Assembly (NCBI RefSeq): GCF_913774235.1
Contig: NZ_CAJYDW010000016.1
Location: 62,001 to 126,000 of the forward strand
Direction of reading: 5' to 3'
Length of the DNA: 64,000 nucleotides
Source: an uncultured Pseudomonas sp.
GTDB lineage: Bacteria; Pseudomonadota; Gammaproteobacteria; Pseudomonadales; Pseudomonadaceae
This document shows positions 36,936 through 47,576 of the stretch, in pieces. The notes beneath the pieces are model-generated. The model worked only from the letters and a program-made list of their open reading frames with translations. It was not told where the DNA came from and made no database searches. Each line of letters opens with the position of its first letter. The stretch's first letter is position 1. The position numbers were made by a program, and so were the translations under genes.

Positions 36936-37841
36936 TTAGCCGCTGTGGCTCTGGCTTTCGAGATGCCGCCAAACCTGTTGCACCAGCCGCTTGCGCAACA
37001 GGGCACAGCGATAGAGGCGGATCTCCAGGCCGACCTGCCAGGCGGCGTCGCCGCAAATGGCCAATTCGCCGCGGGCCAATTCCGCGGCTACCGACAGCTG
37101 CGGCACCCAGGCCACGCCCAGGCCCTGCAGCGCCATGGTCTTGAGGCTGTCGGCCATGGCGGTTTCGTAGAGGGTGACGGCGCGCAATTTGCGCTGGCGC
37201 AGCAGCAGATTCACCGAGCGACCGAGGAAGGCGCCGGCGCTGTAGGCCAGCAAGGGCACGCTGCCCTCCCCGTCCAGCTGGAACAGCGGCTGACCGTCGC
37301 CATCGGTGGCGCAGACCGGCAGCATGGCGGTGTGCGCCAGGTGCAGCGAGGGAAACAGTTCCGGGTCCATCTGCAGGGCGGCGTCGGGATCGTGGAAGGC
37401 CAACATCAGGTCGCAGGCGCCGTCGCGCAGGGCGTGGATGGCATCGCCGACGTTGGTGGCCACCAGGCGACTGGCCAGCGCCAGGCCCTGGCCGCGCAGG
37501 CCAGCGATCCATTGCGGGAAAAAGCCCAGGGCCAGGGAGTGGGCGGCGGCGAATTGCAGCACCTCGCCCTGCCCGCCTTCCAGGTGGTGCAGATGGCGTA
37601 CCGTCTCACCCAGTTGCTCCACCACGCTGCGCGCCGTGACCAGGAACAGCTGGCCGGCTTCGGTGAGGCTGACCGGCGTATGGGATCTGTCGACCAGGGT
37701 CAGGCCGACGCTTTCCTCCAGGGCGCGGATGCGCCGGCTGAAGGCCGGCTGGGTGACGAAACGCTTTTCGGCGGCCTGGGAAAAACTGTAGGTGGCCGCC
37801 AGGGCGACGAAGTCTTCCAGCCATTTGAATTCGATGTTCAT
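36936..37841 (-). CDS. LysR family regulator next to aspA (HypT-like)
   Basis: 301 residues from ATG 37841 (MNIEFKWLEDFVALAATYSF); an ATG nine bases upstream is also possible. N-terminal winged helix: SFSQAAEKRFVTQPAFSRRI, then the LysR effector domain. The FKWLEDF start and the helix-turn-helix resemble the HypT/YjiE group of oxidant-responsive LysR proteins, and P. aeruginosa carries a LysR gene divergent from aspA at the same place. The target genes are unknown; the divergent aspA is a candidate. Confidence 0.8.
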   Translation of the reverse strand: MNIEFKWLEDFVALAATYSFSQAAEKRFVTQPAFSRRIRALEESVGLTLVDRSHTPVSLTEAGQLFLVTARSVVEQLGETVRHLHHLEGGQGEVLQFAAAHSLALGFFPQWIAGLRGQGLALASRLVATNVGDAIHALRDGACDLMLAFHDPDAALQMDPELFPSLHLAHTAMLPVCATDGDGQPLFQLDGEGSVPLLAYSAGAFLGRSVNLLLRQRKLRAVTLYETAMADSLKTMALQGLGVAWVPQLSVAAELARGELAICGDAAWQVGLEIRLYRCALLRKRLVQQVWRHLESQSHSG

Positions 37842-37995
37842 GGCACCCATACGTCGTCGGATCTCACGAGGTCACAACGGAAGTTATGCCGATCCGGCAT
37901 GAGGCTTGGCGGATCGGCATTGGCCGAGAGCGGCTGGCAGGCCTAGATTTTAAGGCATCGCGGCGCCTGCCGCTTGATCGAAGCCTAACGCTATC

Positions 37996-39429
<1,434 letters not shown>

Positions 39430-39694
39430 GCCCCACGCCGGACCTGAGCGCTACCCCACAGCGACTCCCCGTGGATGCCCTGTCTTTCCTGCGTGGAAGG
39501 CAGCCATCGCCCCGAGGAGTTTCGCCGGTGTCCGTCCGGTGTGGGACTGCAGCCATCATCGGTACCGACGAAACACAGGGACTCGCCGAGCGTCAGCGAA
39601 GCGCCTCGCTTTCCTGGCGGCGCGGATAGACGCCGCGGTCATCGGTCTCGCAACCTGACGTATGCTGGGCGCACCAACGCCTTGGAGAACGCCC

Positions 39695-40054
39695 ATGCCC
39701 TCGCTGACACTGCTCGAAGCTCGCGGCCAACCTACCGAGCAGTACCGACTGCCGGCGGAGAAGCTATTGGCCGGTGATCCACTGCAGACGCTCTGGCTCG
39801 ACTACGAGGATGGCAGTGGCGTCTTCGCGGTGGGCCACTGGCACAGCGAGGTGGGTACCTGGCGGGTGAACTACACCGAGGAAGAGTACTGCCAGATCCT
39901 CGAAGGGCTGAGCCTGGTCACCGATGATCAGGGCCACGCCACACGCCTGGGCCCTGGCAGCAGTTTCGTCGTACCGCGCGGCTTCCAGGGCACCTGGGAG
40001 GTGCTGGAGCCAACCCTGAAGCGTTTCGTAGTGTACGAAGCCAAAGGCAGCTGA
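39695..40054 (+). CDS. Cupin domain protein (DUF861 type)
   Basis: 119-residue small cupin. The central beta-barrel segment has GVFAVGHWHSEVGTWRVNYT, EEEYCQILEG and the closing FVVPRGFQGTWEVLEP, matching the cupin_3/DUF861 family related to (S)-ureidoglycine aminohydrolase. Ligand unknown. ATG 39695 is preceded by TTGGAGAA; the earlier in-frame ATG at 39662 gives no similarity. The 265 bases before it hold nothing I could identify. Confidence 0.8.
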   Translation: MPSLTLLEARGQPTEQYRLPAEKLLAGDPLQTLWLDYEDGSGVFAVGHWHSEVGTWRVNYTEEEYCQILEGLSLVTDDQGHATRLGPGSSFVVPRGFQGTWEVLEPTLKRFVVYEAKGS

Positions 40055-40123
40055 CGCCGGTACCGGAGGCGCTCCGAGCCAGGGCAACGCCGGCGGTTGA
40101 GCGTTGAGAGGTTCACAATGGAC

Positions 40124-40150
40124 CGAATGGTAGCCATTGGCTACCATTCG
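40124..40150. repeat. 27-base near-perfect palindrome
   Basis: CGAATGGTAGCCA (40124-40136) is the exact reverse complement of the sequence at 40138-40150, with one base at the centre. It lies between the cupin gene and the GGDEF gene and has no T-tract. It could be an operator for a dimeric regulator or a hairpin. The sequence was not seen elsewhere in the window. Confidence 0.6.
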
Positions 40151-40243
40151 GCGCCTGCTCGACTCCACCTGGGAACCATGCTTCGCACCCAGGGCCTGAC
40201 TGTGCTCAAGTGAACCATCGGATCACTGCGCCAGGTACGGCCC

Positions 40244-41452
40244 ATGTCCCTCAGCTTCTCTCTCGACCGGGCGCTGGCCCGCCCCTTTTGGGCGCTGGGC
40301 TTCGAGCCGGTATTGGAACAGCGCTACCAGCTCGAGATCGCCCGCTCGCGCCGCCGTCATCTGCGCATCAGTCTCACGGTCGCCATCCTGGCCTATGCCA
40401 GTTTCTCGATCTGGGACTGGATCCTGATGACCGACGCCTTCTGGGTCATCACCCTGCTCACCGGCCTGGTCATCCTCGGCGGCGGTGCGGTGCTGCTGGC
40501 GCTCAAGCTGATGCCGGCCGAGCACCCGGCGCGCGAATGGCTGGGTATCCTGCCCAGCCTGCTGGCCTACGGACCGCCGCTGTTCGAGGTGGATACCAAC
40601 GACGCCGCGCACCGCGCGCTCTGGCTGGCCACCCTGCCGCTGCTGACTCTCTACACCAACAGTTGCATCGCTCCGCCCCTGCGCCAGGCCGCGGTGCACA
40701 GCCTGGTCGGCCTGCTGGCCATCACCCTGGCGACGCAGCTGCACGGCCTGCCCGCGGTGGAGGCCTCGCTGGTACTGACGCTGGCCTTCGCCACCGCTAC
40801 CTTCACCCTGCTCGCCAACTTCTGGATGGAAAGAGCTCGCCGCCAGGGCTATCTGCTGATCCTGCGCGATCGGCTGCGCAACGAGGAGCTGGCCACCGCC
40901 AACCGCTTCCTGGAACAGCAGTCCACCACTGATCCCCTGACCGGCGTGGCCAATCGCCGGGCGCTGATGCAGGCGCTCACCACCGCCTTGTCGCGGCGGC
41001 ACCCCAGGGGGTTGATCCTGCTGATGATCGACGTCGACCACTTCAAGGCCTTCAACGACCGCTACGGCCATCCGGCCGGCGACCGCTGCCTGAAGCAGGT
41101 CGCCACCGCCCTCGCCGGCCCCTTGCGCGCCGGGGACTGCCTGGCCCGCTATGGGGGCGAGGAGTTCGCCATCCTCCATACCCCCGCCGCCGATGAGGAT
41201 CAGGGTCAGATCGTCCAGCGGCTGCTCGAGGCGGTCCGTCAGCTGGAGATCCCCCACCCAGGCAATGTCGCCGCCGGCCGGCGGGTCACCGTCAGCATCG
41301 GCGGGGCCTGCGCCGGACCGCGCCATGCCAGCGCCGAGGCCCTTCTCGAGGCGGCAGATCGACAGCTCTACTGGGCCAAGCAGGCAGGACGCGACCAGGC
41401 GCAGCTGGAGTGCCACGACGAGCACCTGGCGCTCGCCGAGCCGCGCGGCTAG
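40244..41452 (+). CDS. Membrane-bound diguanylate cyclase (GGDEF)
   Basis: 402-residue protein with an N-terminal membrane region of about five or six helices (residues 40-205) and a C-terminal GGDEF domain starting near 225 (STTDPLTGVANRRAL). The active-site motif is GGEEF near residue 304, catalytically competent by sequence, and MIDVDHFKAFNDRYGH is intact. Makes cyclic di-GMP at the inner membrane. No canonical RxxD inhibitory site was found upstream of the motif in a quick reading. Its stop shares CTAG with the converging regulator gene. Confidence 0.88.
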   Translation: MSLSFSLDRALARPFWALGFEPVLEQRYQLEIARSRRRHLRISLTVAILAYASFSIWDWILMTDAFWVITLLTGLVILGGGAVLLALKLMPAEHPAREWLGILPSLLAYGPPLFEVDTNDAAHRALWLATLPLLTLYTNSCIAPPLRQAAVHSLVGLLAITLATQLHGLPAVEASLVLTLAFATATFTLLANFWMERARRQGYLLILRDRLRNEELATANRFLEQQSTTDPLTGVANRRALMQALTTALSRRHPRGLILLMIDVDHFKAFNDRYGHPAGDRCLKQVATALAGPLRAGDCLARYGGEEFAILHTPAADEDQGQIVQRLLEAVRQLEIPHPGNVAAGRRVTVSIGGACAGPRHASAEALLEAADRQLYWAKQAGRDQAQLECHDEHLALAEPRG

Positions 41453-42237
41453 CCCAGGCGATAGACCCGGTCGACCAGGGTCGTGTTGGCCAGGCGCTGG
41501 CGCAGGTCGTCGTCCAGCCGCGGGTCCTGCCAGTCGTACAGGCCGATCCGGCCATAGGCTGAGCCACGCCGCGGCCGGTCACCCAAGTATTCCCAAACCA
41601 CCCGGGTGCAGGCCGGCTCGCGGCGGTCGGAAGCACTGACGCCCAGCTTGAGGCCGTTGAGACGGTCGATGCGATTGCGCGCGCTGGGCAGTAGCACCGT
41701 CTGCGACAGCTCGTTGCCGGTGAGGGATTCGTAGTCGGTGAAGAACAGTCGGCTCTCCAGGCTCATGGCCAGGCCGAGGTAGCGAAAGCGCGCCTGGCTG
41801 ACCGCCTCGCCCTGGCGGCGCAGGCGCTCGAAGCGCACGTAGCGGAACGCCCCCTGCTCCTCGAACAGCAGCACCAGGCCACAGAGCACCACGCCAGGCG
41901 TGGACAGCGAGGGGTAGTACTCGTGGTAGTAGCCCTGGTAGCGCGCCAGGCCCTCCTGGCGACCGGCGAACAGCGCCAGGGCCTGCCCCGCCCAGCCACT
42001 CTCCTGACTCACCGGCGCACCCAGGCGGGCTTCGAACTGACGCTGGGGCAGCAGCAGCTCGGCCACCGGCAGAGCGAAGAAGTCGGCCAGGCGTTGCAGG
42101 TTGTAGGCCGACGGACGGCTCTGGCCATTGAGGTAGCGATTGAACTGGGCGCGGTTGATGCCGACCGCGCGACAGACGGCCGCAATCGAGCGGTGGCGCC
42201 GGCAGAGCAGTTGCAGATTGGCGGAAAAGTCGCTCAT
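41449..42237 (-). CDS. XRE-like DNA-binding protein with unknown C-terminal domain
   Basis: 262-residue protein. The N-terminus has a Cro/CI-type helix-turn-helix (SIAAVCRAVGINRAQFNRYL, then NGQSRPSAYNLQRLADFFAL). The remaining 190 residues (Tyr/Arg-rich; LARYQGYYHEYYPSL, LFFTDYESLTGNELSQT) do not match a domain I know; they may bind a ligand. The start is ATG 42237. Probably a transcriptional regulator; targets unknown. Confidence 0.75.
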   Translation of the reverse strand: MSDFSANLQLLCRRHRSIAAVCRAVGINRAQFNRYLNGQSRPSAYNLQRLADFFALPVAELLLPQRQFEARLGAPVSQESGWAGQALALFAGRQEGLARYQGYYHEYYPSLSTPGVVLCGLVLLFEEQGAFRYVRFERLRRQGEAVSQARFRYLGLAMSLESRLFFTDYESLTGNELSQTVLLPSARNRIDRLNGLKLGVSASDRREPACTRVVWEYLGDRPRRGSAYGRIGLYDWQDPRLDDDLRQRLANTTLVDRVYRLG

Positions 42238-42513
42238 GACGGGCGCCCGAACTTGACAGACGGCCGGAAAACTAGCATCAAGTCGCGCCATTTTGAAGCG
42301 AGGCGCGGAATTGTCCACGTCGTTGGGATAGCCGAATCTAGGCGCCCGGTCCTATTCACTGCCCGATCCGCCCGGACCGACGCGTTCCAGAGCCTGCTCC
42401 CGGTCATCTCCGCATGACCTGGCGCGCGAACTGGCAACGGTATATCCCACAATAATAGCCCCACGGCGTGCGAGCCGGCCTTGGGGCATCACTAGCATGC
42501 TCGAGGATCCTCC

Positions 42514-43968
42514 ATGCACTACCTAGAAATGCTCAACGACTTCCTGTCCGGCCACGTACTCATCGTGCTGATCGTCGGCCTGGGCAGCTATTTCACCCTG
42601 CGCTCGCGATTCGTGCAGGTGCGTCATTTCCCGCACATGTTCACCGTGTTCAAGGAATCCCTGCGCAACAGCGGCGACGGCCTGAGCTCCTTCCAGGCGC
42701 TGATGCTCAGCCTGGCCGGCCGCGTGGGTGCCGGCAACATCGCCGGCGTGGGCCTGGCCGTGACCCTGGGCGGCCCCGGCGCGGTGTTCTGGATGTGGGT
42801 AACCGCCCTGGTCGGCATGGCCAGCAGTTTCTTCGAGTGCACCCTGGCGCAGGTCTACAAGCGCGCCGACGGTGAGGGCCTCTATGTGGGTGGTCCGGCG
42901 TACTACATCCAGCACGGCCTCAACAAGCGCTGGATGGCGCTGGCCTTCTCGGCACTGCTGCTGGTGACCTACGGCTTCGCCTTCGTCGGCCTGCAGTCCT
43001 TTACCGTGACCCATTCGCTGGAAAACGCCTTCGGCCTGCCGGTGCAGTACACCGGGATCGCCCTGGCCATCCTGCTGGGCCTGGTGTTCATCGGTGGCAT
43101 CAAGCGCATCGCCGCGGTCTCCGACATCCTGGTGCCGGTCAAGACCCTGGCCTACATCGCCGTGACCCTCTATGTGATCGTCACCCAGATCGACCTGGTG
43201 CCCGGCACCCTGCTGACCATCGTCAAGAGCGCCTTCGGCCTGGAACCGGCATTCGCCGGCCTGCTCGGCGCCGCCATCACCATGGGCGTCAAGCGCGGCG
43301 TCTTCGCCAACGAAGCCGGCCTGGGCGCCGCGCCCAACGTCGCCGCCGTGGCCGCGGTCAAGCACCCGGCCGCCCAGGGCGTGGTGCAGGCCTTCAGCGT
43401 CTTCCTCGACACCTTCGTCATCTGCACCTGCACTGCGCTGCTGATCCTGTTGTCAGGTTTCTACACCCCGGGCTTCGAAGGCGACGGCATCGTCCTGACG
43501 CAGAACTCCCTCGCCGCAGTGGTCGGTGACTGGGGCCGTATCTTCATCAGCGTCGCCCTGTCGCTGTTCGTCTTCACCTGCATCCTCTACAACATCTACC
43601 TGGGCGAGAACGGCCTGCGCTACCTGCTCGGCCGTGGCAAGGCCGTGCTGCTCGGCTATCGTGGCCTGGTGCTGGTGCTGATCTGCTGGGGCTCGATGCA
43701 GAACCTGGCCACGGTGTTCGCCTTCGCCGACATCACCATGACCTGCCTGGCCTTCGTCAACTTGATCGCCCTGGCCATGTTGATCAAGGTCGGCATGCGC
43801 GTGCTCAACGACTACGACGCCCAGCGCAGCGCCGGTGTCGACCAGCCGGTGTTCGATGCCGACCAGTTCCGCGACCTGGACCTGGATCGCCAGGCCTGGC
43901 CGGCGCTGGATCGCCTGGAAGAGACCGTTGCCGAAGCCCGCGCCGCCCAGCCGCGCCAGGCACACTGA
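42514..43968 (+). CDS. Alanine/glycine:sodium symporter (AGCS family)
   Basis: 484-residue inner-membrane symporter of the AGCS family (AgcS/DagA) importing small neutral amino acids with sodium. Many hydrophobic helices. The family signature LSLAGRVGAGNIAGVGLAV is close to the N-terminus, and the GVKRGVFANEAGLGAAPNVA region is in the middle. Upstream, the TATATCCCACAATAATAGCC stretch could hold a -10 element. A GC-rich hairpin follows the gene. Confidence 0.93.
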   Translation: MHYLEMLNDFLSGHVLIVLIVGLGSYFTLRSRFVQVRHFPHMFTVFKESLRNSGDGLSSFQALMLSLAGRVGAGNIAGVGLAVTLGGPGAVFWMWVTALVGMASSFFECTLAQVYKRADGEGLYVGGPAYYIQHGLNKRWMALAFSALLLVTYGFAFVGLQSFTVTHSLENAFGLPVQYTGIALAILLGLVFIGGIKRIAAVSDILVPVKTLAYIAVTLYVIVTQIDLVPGTLLTIVKSAFGLEPAFAGLLGAAITMGVKRGVFANEAGLGAAPNVAAVAAVKHPAAQGVVQAFSVFLDTFVICTCTALLILLSGFYTPGFEGDGIVLTQNSLAAVVGDWGRIFISVALSLFVFTCILYNIYLGENGLRYLLGRGKAVLLGYRGLVLVLICWGSMQNLATVFAFADITMTCLAFVNLIALAMLIKVGMRVLNDYDAQRSAGVDQPVFDADQFRDLDLDRQAWPALDRLEETVAEARAAQPRQAH

Positions 43969-44011
43969 CCCTCGTGCCGGGTCAGCCTGACCTGGCTCGC
44001 GCTCGCTCTCC

Positions 44012-44034
44012 TGCCCCCACCTCGCGTGGGGGCA
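44012..44034 (+). terminator. Hairpin after the AGCS symporter
   Basis: TGCCCCCAC and GTGGGGGCA form a 9-base perfect stem with a 5-base loop, about 44 bases past the symporter stop. There is no T-tract, so termination would be partial at best and the asparaginase gene may be co-transcribed. Confidence 0.45.
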
Positions 44035-44053
44035 GTCCTATCAGGAAGTCCCC

Positions 44054-45037
44054 ATGAGCTCACCCTACCTGCATATCCTCTACACCGGCGGCACCATCGG
44101 CATGCAGCAGACCGCCGCCGGCCTGGCCCCGGCTGCAGGTTTCGAGGCGCGCATCGACGCCTTGCTGGCCAGTCGTCCGGAGCTGGGCGATCCGGCCTGG
44201 CGCCTGCAGGAGCTGCTGCCGCTGATCGACAGCGCCAACATGACCCCCGCCGCCTGGGCGCGCATGGCCGAGGCCATCCTCGCCGCCGCCGCGGACCCGG
44301 CCTGCCGCGGCGTGCTGGTGCTGCACGGCACCGACACCCTGGCCTACAGCGCCGCCGCCCTCGCTTTTCGCCTGCTCGGCCTCGGCATCCCGGTGCTGCT
44401 GACCGGCTCCATGCTGCCGGCCGGCGTGCCGGACAGCGATGCCGATGGCAATCTGGCCGACAGCTTCGCCGCCTTCGCCAGCGGACTGGCGCCGGGGGTC
44501 CAGGTGCAATTCCATGGCGAACGCCTGCCCGCGGCGCGCTGCACCAAGCAGGCCAGCAGCGGCTGGAAAGCCTTCGTGGAAAGCGCCCGGCCCCGCAGTG
44601 GCGAGGCCTTGGTCGCAGCGCCTGCCGCGCTGCGCTTCGACCAGCCGCGCCAGCCGGTACGGGTGGCAGTGCTGCCGCTGTTTCCGGGCGTCGACGGCGC
44701 GACCCTGCGCGGCCTTGCTGGCAGCGGCCTGCACGGCCTGGTACTGGAATGCTATGGCAGCGGTACCGGTCCGGCGGACGACGCCGACTTCCTCGCCGCC
44801 CTGACCGAGCTGCGCGATGCCGGCACCCTGGTGGTCGCCCTCAGCCAGGGCGCGCGCGGGACGGTGGAACTGGGTACCTACGCCGCCGGCAGCGGCCTGG
44901 CCGACGCCGGAGTGATCTCCGGCCGCGGCATGACCCGCGAAGCCGCCCTGGGCAAGCTGCACGCCCTGCTCGGCGCCGGCCTGGACCGCGCGACAGCGGC
45001 CGAGTGGATCGGGCGGAATCTGTGCGAGGAGCTGTGA
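44054..45037 (+). CDS. ansA: Type I L-asparaginase
   Basis: 327-residue cytoplasmic asparaginase hydrolysing asparagine to aspartate, the substrate of the nearby AspA. The two active-site Thr residues lie in YTGGTIGM (Thr14) and HGTDTLAYSA; the catalytic Lys is in CTKQASSGWKAF. No signal peptide, so it is the cytoplasmic type. It follows the symporter by 85 bases. Confidence 0.92.
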   Translation: MSSPYLHILYTGGTIGMQQTAAGLAPAAGFEARIDALLASRPELGDPAWRLQELLPLIDSANMTPAAWARMAEAILAAAADPACRGVLVLHGTDTLAYSAAALAFRLLGLGIPVLLTGSMLPAGVPDSDADGNLADSFAAFASGLAPGVQVQFHGERLPAARCTKQASSGWKAFVESARPRSGEALVAAPAALRFDQPRQPVRVAVLPLFPGVDGATLRGLAGSGLHGLVLECYGSGTGPADDADFLAALTELRDAGTLVVALSQGARGTVELGTYAAGSGLADAGVISGRGMTREAALGKLHALLGAGLDRATAAEWIGRNLCEEL

Positions 45038-45060
45038 TGGTCGGCTGAGTGCTGGCTGCT

Positions 45061-45097
45061 CCCTCACCCCGGCCCTCTCCCAGGGGGAGAGGGGGCG
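45061..45097. repeat. CCCTCTCCC/GGGAGAGGG inverted repeat, copy 2
   Basis: CCCTCACCCCGGCCCTCTCC followed by CAGGGGGAGAGGGGGCG; same design as copy 1. Confidence 0.7.
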
Positions 45098-45191
45098 CTC
45101 CGATAGGCTTTGGCGAGTTGGGTATTGGAGCGTGCGCAGGGCTCACGCTTGGCTTGGCAGGGTCACTGCCTTGCTGCGGCGTCTACCCAAA

Positions 45192-45228
45192 CGCCCCCTC
45201 TCCCCCTGGGAGAGGGTCGGGGTGAGGG
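45192..45228. repeat. CCCTCTCCC/GGGAGAGGG inverted repeat, copy 3
   Basis: Reverse orientation of copy 2: CGCCCCCTCTCCCCCTGGGA then GAGGGTCGGGGTGAGGG. Confidence 0.7.
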
Positions 45229-45279
45229 CCCGCTTGACGCCTAACAACCTCAGGCACCTCGCACCAAACTCCCCCTGAA

Positions 45280-45316
45280 CGCCCCCTCTCCCTCCGGGAG
45301 AGGGCCGGGGTGAGGG
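45280..45316. repeat. CCCTCTCCC/GGGAGAGGG inverted repeat, copy 4
   Basis: Same orientation as copy 3 and nearly identical: CGCCCCCTCTCCCTCCGGGA then GAGGGCCGGGGTGAGGG. Confidence 0.7.
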
Positions 45317-45340
45317 CCACCCCTAGCACCTAAACCATCC

Positions 45341-46243
45341 CTACAGCGCCTCGCGCCACAGGCTAACCGCCATCTCGGCCGTCGCCCCCGGCGCCACCGT
45401 GAGGACGTCGTCCATCACCCGGGCGGTCTCGATGCACAGCATGCCAGTCCAGGCGTCGTCGGCGAACTGGCTCAGGCGCGCGGCCTTGTCGATCCAGGGA
45501 TTCCACAGCACCGCCGAATGGCTGTTGCGGGTCTCGACGAACAGCCGACGCTGCCACTGAGTATCGCGGATCGCCAGGCGGGCCGGCAGACCGACGTAGA
45601 CCCGGTCGGTCTCGCCGGTGATGGTCGGCTCGCCGTTCTGCCGCTTGCGCGCCCAGCCGTCCAGGCAGTCGTAGTAGTCGGCATTGGCCAGGCCTTCGAT
45701 GCCCACCTCGCGCACGTCGCTCACGGCGAAGTAGGTGTGCAGCGCCTGACTCAGCACCAGCGGCTGATCGTCCAGGTTGCGCACGCTCAGGGTCAGTTCC
45801 AAACGTTCACCCACGCTCAGACTCAGGGTCAGCTCGGTGGCATGGGGCCAGCCGGGAGTGGTCTCGGCGGAGGTACGGTGATGGAAGTCCAGGCGCACCC
45901 GGTTGGTGTCCACCTCGACGCCGCCGGCCTGCCAGGCCACCTGCCGCGCCAGGCCGTGGGCCGGGGCGTCCGCGGTGGTGGTGCACATGGCCTGGACCTC
46001 GGCCGGATTCTTCAGCAGGTCGCCGAACCAGGGCCAGCAGACCGGGATGCCGCCACGGATCGGGGTACCGGGCTCGAACACGGCCTCCGGATTGCCCCAG
46101 ACGATGTCCGGTTCGCCGTCGAAGCCGTAGCGCAGCACATGGGCGCCCTGGCAGGCCACCAGGGCTTCGGCCTGGCCGACGCGGATGCGCCAGACGGGCA
46201 ACTGGCCCAGTTGGATCTGTTCGACGAGGGGGGCAGCGGACAT
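45341..46243 (-). CDS. D-hexose-6-phosphate mutarotase
   Basis: 300-residue aldose-1-epimerase superfamily protein of the YeaD type, which interconverts the anomers of hexose-6-phosphates. The pattern PIRGGIPVCWPWFG, AHGLARQVAW and LSQALHTYFAVSD (catalytic His residues), with WNPWIDKAARLSQF late in the protein, is typical. ATG 46243 is chosen; the longer frame upstream shows no similarity. Confidence 0.88.
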   Translation of the reverse strand: MSAAPLVEQIQLGQLPVWRIRVGQAEALVACQGAHVLRYGFDGEPDIVWGNPEAVFEPGTPIRGGIPVCWPWFGDLLKNPAEVQAMCTTTADAPAHGLARQVAWQAGGVEVDTNRVRLDFHHRTSAETTPGWPHATELTLSLSVGERLELTLSVRNLDDQPLVLSQALHTYFAVSDVREVGIEGLANADYYDCLDGWARKRQNGEPTITGETDRVYVGLPARLAIRDTQWQRRLFVETRNSHSAVLWNPWIDKAARLSQFADDAWTGMLCIETARVMDDVLTVAPGATAEMAVSLWREAL

Positions 46244-46416
46244 GGGGCGACTCCTGAAAAAAGGGAAAGGGCGACTGTAGTCCAGTCCATGACCGGGCTC
46301 CAGCCAGCCATGGACAGCATCGGCGGCAAAATCTTCCAACGCTGGCCGCGTCTCACACCCAGGCGACAACGCTCGGCTAGACTCCTGGCCTCCCTCTCCT
46401 CAGGAATGGCTCCCGC

Positions 46417-47565
46417 ATGTCGGCTTTCCCGCGTCTTTCCCTGCTGCTCGGCCTGGCCCTGCCGCTCCTGGCCAACGCGGCCAATCCCCTCGACGACGAG
46501 GTCCGCGCCGCTGCCCATGACGTGATGGCTGCGCAGGACATCCCCGGCCTGGCCATCGGTGTCAGTGCCCCGGGCCTGCGCCGGCTCTACTACTTCGGCA
46601 CCGCCGATCGCCGCAGCGGCCAGCCGGTGGACGCCGCCACCCTGTTCGAGATCGGCTCCCTGAGCAAGACTTACACCGCCACCCTGGGTGGCTACGCGGT
46701 GGCGACCGGTCGCCTGCGGCTGGACGAGTCCGCCGCTCAGGTCCGCCCGGCCCTGGCCAGCAGCGCTATCGGTCAGGCCAGCCTGCTGCAATTGGCGACC
46801 TACAGCGCGGGAGGCTTGCCACTGCAATTCCCCGACAGCGTCACCAGCGAAGACCAGGCCAACGCCTTCTACCGCGCCTTCCAGCCGCCCTTCCCCGCCG
46901 GCAGCCGGCGTCTCTATGCCAATCCCAGCATCGGTCTGTTCGGTGCCCTGGCCGCCCAGCGCCTCGACGAGCCCTTCGCCACGGCGCTGCAACGTCACGT
47001 ACTGACACCGCTAGGCCTCAGTCACACCTATCTGCAGGTACCGGCGGCGGAGCAAGCTCACTACGCCTGGGGTCACGGCAAGAACGGCGAACCGCTGCGG
47101 GTCAATCCCGGGGTCTATGCGGAAGAGGCCTACGGCATCAAGACCACCGCAGGCGATCTGCTCGCCTTCGTCGAGGCGAATCTGAATACTGGCCGGCTCT
47201 CGACGCCCCTGGCCAAGGCGCTCGCCACCACCCAGCAGGGCTACTACCGCACTGGACCCATGACCCAGGGCCTGGGCTGGGAGGCCTACGCCTATCCGCT
47301 ACCCAAAGCCCAACTGCTGGCCGGCAACACCCCGGCCATGGCCCTGGAGCCGCAACCGGTGGACTGGCAGCACCCGCCACTACCCGCCAGCGGCGCCCGC
47401 CTGCTGAACAAGACCGGCTCCACCAACGGCTTCGGCGCCTATGCGCTGTTCATCCCCGAGCGCCACATCGGCCTGGTGATCCTGGCCAACCGCAATTATC
47501 CGATCCCAACGCGGATCGAGGCGGCCTGGCGGATTTTGCAGAAGCTCGATAGCCGGGTGCAGTGA
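46417..47565 (+). CDS. ampC: Class C beta-lactamase (AmpC type)
   Basis: 382-residue serine beta-lactamase exported to the periplasm (signal peptide with cleavage after ANA near residue 21). The three active-site motifs are intact: SLSK (Ser81, Lys84), YAN (Tyr167) and KTG (Lys332). Length and motif spacing fit a chromosomal AmpC. No ampR regulator lies next to it. High-GC codon use like the neighbours argues against recent acquisition. Substrate range cannot be read from the sequence. Confidence 0.92.
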   Translation: MSAFPRLSLLLGLALPLLANAANPLDDEVRAAAHDVMAAQDIPGLAIGVSAPGLRRLYYFGTADRRSGQPVDAATLFEIGSLSKTYTATLGGYAVATGRLRLDESAAQVRPALASSAIGQASLLQLATYSAGGLPLQFPDSVTSEDQANAFYRAFQPPFPAGSRRLYANPSIGLFGALAAQRLDEPFATALQRHVLTPLGLSHTYLQVPAAEQAHYAWGHGKNGEPLRVNPGVYAEEAYGIKTTAGDLLAFVEANLNTGRLSTPLAKALATTQQGYYRTGPMTQGLGWEAYAYPLPKAQLLAGNTPAMALEPQPVDWQHPPLPASGARLLNKTGSTNGFGAYALFIPERHIGLVILANRNYPIPTRIEAAWRILQKLDSRVQ

Positions 47566-47576
47566 GGTACCCCAAC

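Larger units (their letters stand above)
45038..45340. other. Intergenic region with three CCCTCTCCC-type repeats
   Basis: The 303 bases between the converging asparaginase and mutarotase genes hold three copies of the CCCTCTCCC/GGGAGAGGG inverted repeat (45061, 45192, 45280), the first in one orientation and the other two reversed. No gene or promoter was recognised. Confidence 0.75.
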
